This document shows positions 9,436 to 20,299 of a DNA stretch of 64,000 nucleotides, piece by piece. The notes beneath the pieces were generated by a model, which did not search any database, was not told where the DNA came from, and worked only from the letters and a program-made list of their open reading frames with translations. Source of the stretch: Nipponacmea schrenckii (Eukaryota; Mollusca; Gastropoda; Lottiidae); NCBI GenBank assembly GCA_030562195.1, contig CM060202.1, positions 11,470,001 through 11,534,000 on the forward strand, in the 5' to 3' direction. Both the position numbers and the translations under genes were made by a program. How positions within the stretch are numbered: the first letter of the stretch is position 1; every line of letters begins with the position of its first letter.

Positions 9436-12200
9436 TTTTAATGCTAACCAAGATCAACAGGAACTCAAAAAGTCTAAAGCTGAACACGGAAATAGTGAGA
9501 GTGAGACTGAGTTCTATGAATCGAATGAAATTGTCATGTCGTCGCAAAATAATGGTGAGTTTGTAGAACAACTTATATCTGCTCTTAAAAGTCAGGCTAT
9601 AATCAATACCCTAGCTGACGCGGTAGCCTCTCAAATTGATCCCAAAACTATAGATCTCGTACGTTGCCTGCAGGACCACAGAATTGGAAAATGAAGTAAT
9701 TCAGGGACTAAAGTCACAAGAACTAGAAACTGTCAATGACAAATTAGACGAACTAGAGCAGTACGGGTTGGGACTGTATTAGAATATCTGGAATAGTAGA
9801 ATCTGAACAGGAGTCGACAAAGGACATTACAAGACAAGATCAGAATTAGCATTTAGAATACGAAAACTCTGTCGGGAGAAAAAACTAGAGAGATCGTGGA
9901 TAAGAGATGGAATTATCTTTGTGAAAAAGCTTGACAAAAAGGTTGTTTTGATTAAAACGAACAATGACTTTAAATCACCTCTCTGAAAGATCCTGCTATT
10001 GGATAATACCCGATCGTCGAATCTAAGTCATAAAGCAAGCGAATTTTTTCTCCCTAACCCTAACTAGATTAAACATAGTGCTTCACAAGGTCATCATGTT
10101 TTGTTCTATATTTTAATTTCTATTTTACTTTTAAAAATGTTTCTGTCCCTTTTGTGAACTTTTGTCTTCATAACATTAAACTTTTGCATCTCTTTGATTT
10201 CTGAAGCTGATCTCGGAATAGATTTATCTACATAAAGCGGAGGATCGACAATGCAGAGAATTATTCGATCACTAGTCATGTCCTCTGCATTTATGTGTAA
10301 ATTGTCCAGGTATGTTGAAAACGTTATTTTTTAGTACCTATATAGACACGCCTCAAAGATGCACATGCAAATCTATATCACCACTTATAATTAACTAAGC
10401 TGTGTATTAATTGTCAGCATTGTTTTGTACATTATGTATTTACATATTGTGATTTCTTTCTTATTTTGTAGAAGCTGCATTTTAAACTCTAAATGGTATA
10501 CAGTGATCTTAATTTTGGTATTATTTTTTTCATATTTTTTATCTACTTTTTCTTTCTTTTAACTTTTTTTCTTTTTATTTTATTTCTTCTCCATTCCAAT
10601 TGCATCCGTCCCATTCATGGCATTGTTCTTTAAACATAAGCGATTCATACTAGTATTATGATCGGAACAGAGTGTAATAACTGAATGTGGGAGGCGGATG
10701 CAAGTTTGATTTTACCGGAATTTACCTTCAACCTGTCACATTATTTTTTTCTTTAATCGTACTTCGGCTAATTTTACTTTGTGTTGATGTTCATCTAAAT
10801 CCAGGTCAAACGAAGTCTTAAATTTTGCATCTCAAATATCAAATATCTACTGAACTGCTTGAAAATGATATCTTGTGCTTTACAGAAACTTGGTTAGACG
10901 ACTCAGTAGAAACAGATTCTATTTTGCTCACAGGTTTTCAAGGTCCCTGGTAGAGGGAGTGGTATAATTATTGTCTATTAACATGAAAATATTATTTATA
11001 ATAGAAGATATGATCTTGAAATTCCTTCATTGGAAGCTCTTTGGATTGAGCTTTTCTAGACAACAAAAAGTTTTTACTGGGTACATTTTATCGCCCCCTG
11101 AATAGCCTACAGGATTACCATAATCTTATCGAATTTAGCATCCTACAGGCAAATGACAAACCTGATTGTACTTGGAGATTTCAACATAGACTTTTTAACT
11201 AAAACTAACACGAAATTACATGATATTCAAAGTAGATTTAATCTCACTCAACTGGTAACTGAACCTACCAGATTAACACTTGATAAGAACTCACTCATTG
11301 ACTTAGCCATTGTATCATGTCCAGCTTCTGTCCATTCTACAGATGTTTTCTTCTCGGGTCTGAGTGATCATAATCCTGTCGTTCTTACTTTACACTTTCC
11401 AAATGCAAAAAATAGACCAAGGTTTTCAGAGACTAACTTGGGATTATAAAACTTTTATTAGCGAGGAACTGAACAACCAAATATTATATTACGATTGGGA
11501 TGAAATTTTTAAGAACAATGATGATATTGACGAAATTAATCTTCAGATTACAAATACATTGAGTAAAATTATTTCAACTACTATACAAGGCAACACCGTT
11601 ACAATAAGACCACGTGACTGTCCCTGGATGAATGGTTCCATTAGGAGATTGATAAGGCGTAGAAATAGAATTCACACAAATGATAAAATTTACAAACGCG
11701 AATGTGATTGGATAGCATTTAGGAAATATAGAAACTATGTGACTAGTGAGATAAGAAAAACGAAAAAATCATATTATGAGAATTTGGAGACCTAAATTAA
11801 TACCATGCATCGATTATCTGACATGTATGATTATATTTCATCTTCTTTTATCTCTCAAAAGAAGCTTATTCCCACCAAACAACAAATTATTTAACTATGG
11901 CGAACGTAAACTACAAATTATTCTATGTAAATTACGCAATAACAAAAGTGATCTGAATTTCCATACAGTTATGCGTATTAATGATAACCCTCGGCGTTCA
12001 TGTAACTGCGACCTTGAAACAACCTTACATTTCTTACCCTGGTGACCTAACTTCTCCAACCTTCAGTTTATTATATACCCTTCCTCTCCATTTCCAAAAC
12101 ACATTCTGCGTGCAATGGAAGTCTCGATCTTTCCTATTCAGAAAATTCACAGATATTTGATATTGTTTATATGATCATAAAATCAACTAGACGTTTTGAC
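9436..12200 (+). mobile_element. Degenerate CR1/L2-type LINE with internal deletion
   Basis: A decayed two-ORF element. ORF1 remnants occupy about 9440-10060: a frame with GEFVEQLISALKSQA near 9555, then DELEQYG and IRISGI pieces around 9750-9795, typical of CR1/L2-like ORF1 proteins. About 700 bases of AT-rich linker follow. ORF2 begins near 10770 with a decayed 2A-like string and an endonuclease. The reverse transcriptase is missing: the post-endonuclease region ending near 11795 joins directly to the C-terminal tail at 11800-12175. The protein resembles, but is clearly diverged from, the LINE at 41615-45094. Confidence 0.7.
10786..12045 (+). pseudogene. CR1/L2-type ORF2 remnant (endonuclease and C-terminal tail, RT deleted)
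   Basis: At 10786-10809 the frame reads DVHLNPGQ, a decayed 2A-like peptide where DxExNPGP is expected. The endonuclease follows in broken frames: CFTETWLDD near 10885, VLGDFNIDF near 11160, VTEPTR, and GLSDHNPVVLTL near 11370. Residues ITIRPRD/WM-type (here VTIRPRDCPWMN) and a basic stretch continue to 11795. After the deletion, the piece at 11880-12045 carries a CNCDLETTLHFLPW block, the remnant of the C-terminal Cys/His motif. Stops in the N-terminal third and the missing RT make it non-functional. From 12200 to 13744 I see no gene, only AT-rich sequence. Confidence 0.7.
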
Positions 12201-13744
12201 CTATGAAATCAAACACTAAGAATGGAATCAATTTTATTTATTAATTTTTTATTTTATTTTTTTACTTTTTTTTTTCCTGTACTTTAAACATCCTTTCTGT
12301 CCAACTATAAAGCAGCTCACTTGTTTTTTAAACTGTAATTTTCATTGTAAATATAATTTATTTATTTATATAACAATTTTCACCATAATTTTATTGTCCA
12401 TATTCTCCCGGGGAAGCAAACTTATACAGTTAAACCTGTACAGGCTTACCTTTGTATATAATATTTTTTCAAATCATATCTTTGCCCGACTAACCTATAC
12501 TATAACTGTATATCTTAATTGAAATATGTGACCGATTGTATTATCCTAAAACAATTTTTCATAATTCATATTATATAATGATCGAAATCGCAGCCCGAAA
12601 GTAGAGTTAAGAACTTTTTTTACACAACCAAAAAAGACAATTCGGGCACAGATTTCAATTTTTTTCAATAAATATTGTATGTCAAATTTAATATTAAAAA
12701 GGAGAAAAGCTTTTTATGACTAAAGTTGATAACTATGATAATTGAAATTCAAAATAAAAAATCGAAATAATAAAATACATACAAACATAAGATATCCATT
12801 AGCCGAAATCTCATCAAACATCGGGTGAAAACAGTAGGTAATCAACATCTCGAACTGAATACTTGAACCCCCTGGTACAAGGGGGTACCCTCTTTGACGT
12901 TAACCTAGCTCCGCCACTGATTATATCGTTACCATGTATTTACATGCTAACTGTTAATGACTACTACGTGCTGAAGGGTTTAGTTAGTTTTTTTTTACCA
13001 CACTAGCGTCATTAGCAAGCCATTAGGTGTAGAATTCTTATCTTGAAGTGTTTTCATTTAATGCATTCCCATTTATAAGCTATTTTAATGAATGTTTAAT
13101 GAACACAATTGTTTTTTATAATATCGTTTTTTCAATCATTTTAAGAAATATGGTTTTATTTTATACAAATACTTTATTTATTTTTCTGATTTGTATTAAA
13201 AGAAAGCATGGTTAAAGTTCTACTCATGTTCCAGTGCATTTTCCGTAGTTCTTGAAATACCTCTTAAGTGTTTATTGACGTTGCAGTCGCTAGAAAAGAA
13301 GCATACGTTTATTTTATAGCCATCATAGTTGTCCGTGAACAGGGATCGATTCTAGCGATGAGACAGTTCAAAAAACACCCCTTTTCTCTTTTTTCTCTCT
13401 TCTTCGGCTTTTATGTAACCAAACTGTTAACTGTTTTTTATCGATCTGTTTTCCTTTTTATTATCTAGGAATTTCCAAAATAAAATCTAGTTGATTGCAG
13501 TTTATTAATAAATTGACAAATTTGAAAATTAAATAAAGTTGGGTATTTGTATAGAAACCTGAAGAGAAAGAGATCCATTTAAGATGCAAACTATTCATCT
13601 ACAAAACAATCGCAAATCAATTTATCTAGAAAACATATCGATATATCTTGAATAGAAATTCGTTAAAGATCATTTGTACTTGGGTAACAATATCGAGTAC
13701 AGCGGGAATCATAATAGCTGAAATAAGATGACATTTATGTGATC

Positions 13745-15632
13745 GTTAGATTAGTATGGAAGGGAATAGCTGCCATAATTAGATGCAATGAAGAAGTGTC
13801 TAATTCCATTGTAATTAGTCAAATGACATGTGTAATAAAACAAAATACCTTAATATCAAAAGACATATGACTGCTTTTGTTAAAGTAAACTGTTTTAAAA
13901 CAAAAGTTGTATGTTTAACGGCAAGATCACTCTTGTTTTTGTAGAATATAATATTACTAAAAACTTTTTACATTAGATGTATGTCACAAACCCCCCTTCA
14001 TAACACTGGTTATTTGTCGCGTGCAGTTTCTCTTTTTACATTTCACTTTTGTCATATCTCTTTTGTCGTATCTTTTACGTTCATCACATGACCATCACGT
14101 GACCAAAAAATAGAAATCATATAAGAACTGCTCCCAGTGGAATTTATAGTCTTGTTCTTCATGACAGACGGTAAATAAATTTTCGCCACCAATTTCCAGG
14201 ATAATAATAATGATTCTTTATTTGGGTCAACAATTTATTATGCATAACATTTTCGATTTCCCATTTAAGTTCGATTATTAAACCTTTGCTTAAACTGTCT
14301 CTTTGCTAAAGCCCCTTTCCAGGTTAAGAATTGTTTTTCTTTTCTTTATTTTTTTTGGCATTATCTATTTCAGTGGTTTTCAACCTTGGGGATGTCGGAA
14401 AACTTTTAGGTCACGCGAACAACATATAATCGCAAAAAAAAAAAATGTTGTGTCTGTGAACATGTTATGGTTTGAGATTTAATGCAATATTTGAAATGAA
14501 CTAGGAGACGCGAACTTTTCATTAACCAAAAAATGGGGACATTGCTTGAAAAGGTTGAATTCCACTGATCTATTTAGACACATCTGATTTTTAGGTCGCG
14601 GAGCTTCTAAGACAAGCTGCATCCCACCTCACTTCAAATTCCGATGATTTGCCTGTGCCAGAAAACTACCCCCCTCCCCCCTCCCCCCACCCACAAAAAG
14701 CTTTGATCTACTACTGCTACTGCTGCCACCAAAAAATCGGCCCCTCTCCATTCCACTACTACTATTAGGCCTCGGTACTAGTACTAGCCTTATAAAGAGA
14801 AAACAGGCGACACATTTCTTGACGGATAGTATTATTAGTATTATTAGTTGACTCCTTATCGGTGGTTTGTGACTGGTTTTCTGGCTCAAGTTTGAAGTGA
14901 GGTGGGATGCAGCTTGTTTCAGTAGCTCCACGACCTTGCTTATGTTGTCTGCTAAGTACAAGTATCTAAATTAAGGGTCTTGATTATCTCTTGAAGCGGT
15001 GAACTATATTTTATTTCCGAATGATGTGTCCAAATAGATAAATGCCAAAAAAATAAAGAAAAGCGGCTTAAGCAGCGATACAGTTTAAGCAAAGGCTTCA
15101 ACAATCGAACTTAAATGAGAAATCGAAAATGTTATGCATAATAAATTGTTGACCCAAATAAAGAATCATTATTATTATCATGGAAATTGGTGGCGAAAAT
15201 TCATTCACCGTCTGTCATGAAGAACAAGACTATAAATTCCACTGGGAGCAGTTCTTATATGATTTCTATTTTTTGGTCACTTGATGGTCGTGTGATGAAC
15301 GTAAAAGATACGACAAAATAGATATGACAAAAGTGAAATGTAATTGGAGAAACTGCACGCGACAAATAACCAATGTGTTATGGAGGGGGGTTTGTGACAT
15401 ACATCTAATGTAAAATGTATTTAGTAATATTATATTCTACAAAAACAAGAGTGATCTTACCGTTAAACATAAAATTTTGTTTTAAAACAATTTACTTTAA
15501 CAAAAGTTGTCATATGTTTTTTATATTAATGTATCTTGTTTTATCACACATGTCATTTGACGTATTACAATGGAATTAAACACTTCTTCATTGCATCTAA
15601 TTATGGCAGCTATTCCCTTCCATAGATTAGAG
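13745..15632. repeat. Large inverted repeat (palindrome) with ~246-bp loop
   Basis: Left arm about 13745-14640 and right arm about 14887-15632 are reverse complements over most of their length. Markers include GGGAATAGCTGCCATAATTAG at the outer ends, AAGAACTGCTCCCAGTGG in the middle, TTATGCATAACATTTTCGAT, and CAAGCTGCATCCCACCTC at the inner ends. They differ by point changes, a roughly 85-bp stretch found only in the right arm, and a hAT-like insertion found only in the left. The loop (14641-14886) is low-complexity, C-rich then AT-rich. I recognise no coding sequence in the arms. The right arm ends about 195 bases before the PAN/GON gene start. Confidence 0.85.
14371..14567. mobile_element. 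hAT-type MITE, 197 bp
   Basis: Terminal inverted repeats CAGTGGTTTTCAACCTT and, from the other end, CAGTGGAATTCAACCTT enclose 197 bases with no ORF. An 8-bp duplication ATCTATTT flanks it (14363-14370 and 14568-14575). Eight-base duplications and CAG-starting termini are the hAT signature. The matching position in the right arm of the palindrome (AAATAGAT at 15032-15039) has a single copy of the target and no insert, which is a natural empty site. Confidence 0.85.
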
Positions 15633-15826
15633 TGCTTAAAGGAATGAAGATGTTTATCGTTGTCCTCGACTAATTTAAGAGCTTTCGGGATAGCTAAGAG
15701 ACTCATTGATTGGAAAGACATTAGACATAGAAAGCGTTATATAGATCGTCTTAAACCAACACATATACAAGTATCATAGAGAAGAGAAATAAATTGTAAC
15801 TAAGACTAAATTCTTCTTCTGCAACT

Positions 15827-17023
15827 ATGGTAATCTTTGGAATTGTATGCCTGGTTATCCTTGTAATAATACAAATGACTGTGTCAACACATTATAAATG
15901 CTTGGACGTATCAATGCTTCGCGATGTTGCCCTGGATCAAAAGTTAGATGGATTTTTAATTCAAATGATACGGAATTTATCTTTAATGAACTGTTACAAA
16001 CAATGTTTATATCAAACTAACTGTTTATCGGTTAATTTTAAAATAAATACTGGCTGGTGTGATCTTAATAGAAATGTCAGTGGAGTTTCGAATCCGCTTG
16101 TATCCAACGTTGGTGTTCTCTACACCGAAAGATCCGGATTTCAGCATATGTTGCTAGATGAATGTAAATCGCATTCGTGTCCAAATAATTACAAATGCGT
16201 CATAAATTCTGGAACAGCAACGTGTGTTCTATATGAGTGTGGTATCCCCCCATCTTTGGTATATGGAAATAATATAAAATATAAAGAGACTGTTTTGGGA
16301 TCCACTACAAACTATTCTTGTTCGGGTCCTGGGGTAGTTCGAGAAGACGTGACCATGACCTGTGATAAGAATGGGGAGTGGGTTGGTGAACAGTGTAGAA
16401 AAATATCCACTTGTTTACAAATTAAACAATGTGATAACAATAATCATTATACTGATGGCGAATACTGGCTTTATCCATTAAAATATAATAATACAGAGAG
16501 GGTTAAAATATACTGTGACGGTCTCAATACAACTTCTCCCGCAGAGTACGTTACTTTAATTCACGAAAATAGAATCGATAGTCCGATTTATATACGTACA
16601 TCGGGATGTGCCTATACCGAAACAACACACCATTCAATCGGAGAAGCTATATTTCGAAAAATAAGGATAAATTCAAATTTAGAAATAGTCCGTAATGATG
16701 TCCAATTTGTCGAACTTCTTTCGGGAAACTATCAAAATTATGGAACAACATTTGATTGTACAGGAAATGTTTGTGTGGATATTCCACATGGTACTCTTAA
16801 AATTGACACAAGAGATACCGGACTTATGATAAATCCCGATACAAATTGGATCACATATGGATATGAGCCGGGTACATTTTATGTCAAAAGGCTAAGCAAT
16901 AATGCTATAGATATAAAATGTGGGGGATTTTGTGGTGGTTGTAAACCTGAATCAAATTTGACCCTCCAGCTTGATAAAACTACTACCTTAGATACTGGTC
17001 TAGCAACAGAAGTCTCGTGTTGA
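15827..17023 (+). CDS. Secreted PAN / EGF-like / sushi / GON-domain protein, paralogue 1
   Basis: A 398-residue protein in one uninterrupted ORF with a true ATG at 15827. Residues 1-22 are a hydrophobic signal peptide. A PAN/apple-like domain (about 25-100) has CLDVSM, MNCYKQCLYQTNCLSVNF and WCDLNRNV. A short Cys-rich EGF-like piece (113-133) follows, then a sushi/CCP domain (138-190; CGIPPS, tyrosine-Ser-Cys, GEWVGEQC). A C-terminal GON-like domain (about 196-398) contains DGEYWLYPL, VKIYCDGL, PAEYVTL and the closing CGGFCGGCK. GON domains are known from the C-terminus of ADAMTS9/20 and GON-1; here no protease domain is present. The role is unknown; an extracellular adhesion or recognition protein is plausible. 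The paralogue at 55571-56776 has the same order. The absence of introns is unusual for such modular proteins. Confidence 0.85.
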   Translation: MVIFGIVCLVILVIIQMTVSTHYKCLDVSMLRDVALDQKLDGFLIQMIRNLSLMNCYKQCLYQTNCLSVNFKINTGWCDLNRNVSGVSNPLVSNVGVLYTERSGFQHMLLDECKSHSCPNNYKCVINSGTATCVLYECGIPPSLVYGNNIKYKETVLGSTTNYSCSGPGVVREDVTMTCDKNGEWVGEQCRKISTCLQIKQCDNNNHYTDGEYWLYPLKYNNTERVKIYCDGLNTTSPAEYVTLIHENRIDSPIYIRTSGCAYTETTHHSIGEAIFRKIRINSNLEIVRNDVQFVELLSGNYQNYGTTFDCTGNVCVDIPHGTLKIDTRDTGLMINPDTNWITYGYEPGTFYVKRLSNNAIDIKCGGFCGGCKPESNLTLQLDKTTTLDTGLATEVSC

Positions 17024-17639
17024 AATAATGCCAATACTTTGTACGTATGCGTAGCCAGATCTTTAAAAGTGATTGGTTGCTTGAGATCGAAAAGTATTAA
17101 GGTAATTGTTTTAGTAAAGTTCTAGAAATACTGTTTGTGTTATATTGTTTGCAACGAGTGGCTGTTTTTGAAGAAACGAACACCTGGGGTGTATGGTTTT
17201 CTTAGAAATAGAAAAATAGCCTATAACTAAACTGACTTATTATCTGGACTATTTGTCGCGTTACAAGCAGTGTAGAGAAGTTAAATGGGAGTTTCGATGT
17301 GGATTTGTGCACATAATAGGCATAATAAATCGATATACTGAATTATGTATGTATGTAATGTTAACGTTTATCATAAATCTTCAAGGTTCAGATTGAAATA
17401 TTTGGTGTGTTCCCATTACTCATAATCCCAGTACTCATAAATTAATTTAATTCTGAAAAAAGTAAATACCTATAGTATAAATGAAACAGTCCAAGCAGAT
17501 CAGTGGATGGATTTACAACTAATATTACACAACACGATTACATGTATATGTAACAATATATTCACGTATTAGCTATCCCAAATTCGTTTGATGTTAACTG
17601 GCTTCAAAAATTTTTTGGTTAAATACATGTAACTTCATC
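17024..17639. other. No gene seen
   Basis: AT-rich sequence following the GON gene. I find no ORF, RNA gene or repeat structure that I can support. Confidence 0.4.
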
Positions 17640-17882
17640 AGTTACATGGGTTGATGATGATACAAGATTTCCCATCAATTATTGGAACCATTACAACACA
17701 GTTGCTTAAACAAAATGTTCACCCATAATCATCCAACTATTTTCAACTTCATATCCACAATACCGAAAAATGGTGGTGCCGTTAGATGTAAAGGACGAGT
17801 TTATAGGGAAATTGACAATAGGTTGGGACTATTAAAGAACCGGTTGGTCAGTCAAGTGAAAACTATTTTAGAATATTTGTAG
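17640..17882 (+). pseudogene. Possible MULE-type transposase C-terminal fragment
   Basis: Around 17650-17690 one frame reads DDDTRFPINYWNHYNT, and after a frame change the next reads NHPTIFNFISTI, then DNRLGLLKNRLVSQVKTIL. The order RFP-x-WNH followed by HP-x-IF-x-FI is how the C-terminal part of animal MULE/FLYWCH-type transposase-like proteins looks. The frame change and the isolation of the piece argue for a dead fragment. The call is from memory of the family and could be wrong. Confidence 0.4.
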
Positions 17883-18172
17883 TCATCTGATGAAACATAA
17901 TTGATTCCATCAAAGTTCTTAAATATATGCATATATATTATGAGAAATGTGACAGTGCTTAATGTGTTTTAATTTAAAAATAAAATAGAATTGTGTTAAA
18001 AGTTGCCTTCCTATATTTTCATATATATATATATATATACCATAATTGGACCGGTAATACTTATATCGATAGAAGGTAAGGTGTTCTAATGACTGGGGAA
18101 AATATCAGATGGTCCTAAATTTAACTCGTAATTATGCTAATTATGACCGGAATTCCCACGGTAGGGTACTAA

Positions 18173-18291
18173 CATAGGTATGTACGTCAAGTCTCAAATG
18201 TCGTTCAAATGTCGTTGATCTTTTTTTTGATCATCCAGTCTGTCAATTCGGTACATAAATCATGACATAACCGGACGCTGTTGTTATTGCC
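18173..18291 (+). repeat. Dispersed repeat, copy 1 (second copy inverted at 53096-53188)
   Basis: The stretch from CATAGGTATGT through CAAGTCTCAAATGTCG and an eight-T palindrome GATCTTTTTTTTGATC to CGGACGCTGTTGTT is nearly identical, in inverse orientation, to 53096-53188. Copy 1 carries an extra 22 bases before CGGACGCTG. No ORF is present. The family is unknown. The sequence from 18292 to 19520 holds no gene I can support. Confidence 0.7.
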
Positions 18292-19522
18292 AACATTCCT
18301 AAATATTTTCCACAACAACAATGGTATTTTGGTATTCAATTTATTATCTCTAGCAAAAGGCAATAAAACATTTAAATATCATTTTGTAAAATCATTATGA
18401 ATTAATTTAAATAAGTTTTAACTCTCTAATAATAAAATACAAATCAATTTTTAGACGCCTTCATTCATATGACGTCATTTGGTCACGTAAACAAACATGG
18501 AGTCTAAATTTAGCATTTCAAAGCATATCAGTGTCAAATGGATTCCACAAGCATTTCTACGTCCACATTGGTCTTTTGAACTTGAGAATTAATCAATTAG
18601 TAAGCTTACTTTGGCTGTAATTAATGAGGCAACCCATCTTTAACGTTATACAATCAAATGATTCAAGAAATTACTCCCTAAAGTCGGAGTTTACATAATT
18701 AATAATCTCGTCATATCGGAGAAGTCACTACGCCGCTATCGCCGTTATCGTGGAACAAGCATGATGATTATTTTTGCCTTTTCTGTTATGTTAAGAGTAA
18801 AAATATATTTCATTAGGACTAAAGTTCCTTCCTTTAATTTCTTTAATGTAACACAATAAATAAAGAATGATCTTCATTTCCAAAAGATTGAAGTGTCTGT
18901 ATCACTTTCAGAATGGAATTTTAATCAAGTGAAACCAATTATTTTAAGGAACCTAAAGAAATTATTCTTAATTAATCGACTTGAACATTTCGTTTCAACA
19001 TCTTCAAAACAGAATCTTTCAAAGCAATATCTTCTTAAAATGTTTACGTTTCGTTCTAGCTCATAAGATAAAAAGATAGCTAGCCAGGCAAGGCAATTTT
19101 TACAGGACTAAACTATTCGACTCGACGCTACAGTCAAGAACTGCATTATTCGGCAATTCACTTCTATGAAAGTCTTAAATGAGCTGGATTCAAAATTGAA
19201 ATGTTTGGTTATCCGGGAGTGAATTACTACATAAAATTTGCATAACCAATGGTCTTCAAAACATCCAACCAGCCCAGATATCCCATTGAACGCTAAAATG
19301 TTTATGACCTTAATTGTCAACATTGGGCGTATTGAATGATCAGCAGTTATAAATTTGGATGATTAGTTGCTGCTCTGCGACTGGACTACGACTTAGATTC
19401 GGACCATGCGCCGTTACATGATAGTAGCTCATTTCGTGGAAATTTAGATGAGTCCGCCAATTATTATCCGATTTGTCTTATTTTGTTATGTATCAAAAAC
19501 TTGCTACTTTATCAAATGATAG

Positions 19523-19960
19523 ACATGCGAGGCAAGGTGACATACGCCAAACAGCAGCTTTGATTGCATGTAAAAATCATTGTTTGTTATACATTCACAT
19601 TTAGCTCATGTCAATTGTATAGAGAATTTTAAGCAAACAAAAACATATCAAAAGAATCAGTAAATAATTGTTGTTTGTTGAGCAGAGTTGCACGATGAAA
19701 ACGCAACCGTAAGTCGGACACAATAGGGATCATCTACATAATGACAATAACCTACAAAATAATCCACAGAGAACTGTTGCCTGTAGAGTGAGAACGAGTT
19801 GCACCCTATATCTAGTGGAAAAAAACCGCTATGTCAGGCACCATAAACCGAAGAAAAATCATCGGATCATCACCAAAATCGATAGGGATCATCCCCATGA
19901 CACTGACTCAGAAATAAAAAATAAAAAGAATCCATAAAGAATCGTGGCCTGCAGAGTGAG
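19523..19960 (+). repeat. Truncated copy of the TATACGCCCAC-type dispersed repeat
   Basis: It starts GGCAAGGTGACATACGCC, like the starts at 59893 and 60768. It shares long stretches with 60768-61330, for example CGAGTTGCACCCTATA and AAAATCGATAGGGATCATC, ending with an AGAATCCATAAAGAAT-type segment. The 3' GTGGGCGTATA terminus seen in the other copies is missing. Non-coding. Confidence 0.65.
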
Positions 19961-20299
19961 CATAAAAATGAATTTTCATTTTTAAATTATTAAAGAAAAA
20001 ATGAATGTCCATTTGAATTTTTTGAAAATCTTGAAGTCTATTTTCCATAACCGTAAACTTTAATGACCTTGAAATTTTCAGTTACGAATTTCCTTGATCT
20101 CAGCTATCTCTAAATTCACAAAAGTTTAAATTCCTTTTTAAAACTTCTTGACTTAAAAACTCTGAATTCAAAACTAATAGTTGAAAAGTTGCAAAAGGTT
20201 AAAAGATCAAAAGATATTGTCCAAGCCAAACCCGGAGTTGTTCGATTCTTTGTACTGACAGAATATACGATCCAGGGACAATATGTACATTTATCATTA

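Noticed and set aside
14629..14961. ORF on the minus strand with Ser/Gly-rich stretch
   Set aside because: It covers the low-complexity loop and inner arm of the palindrome and shows no family features.
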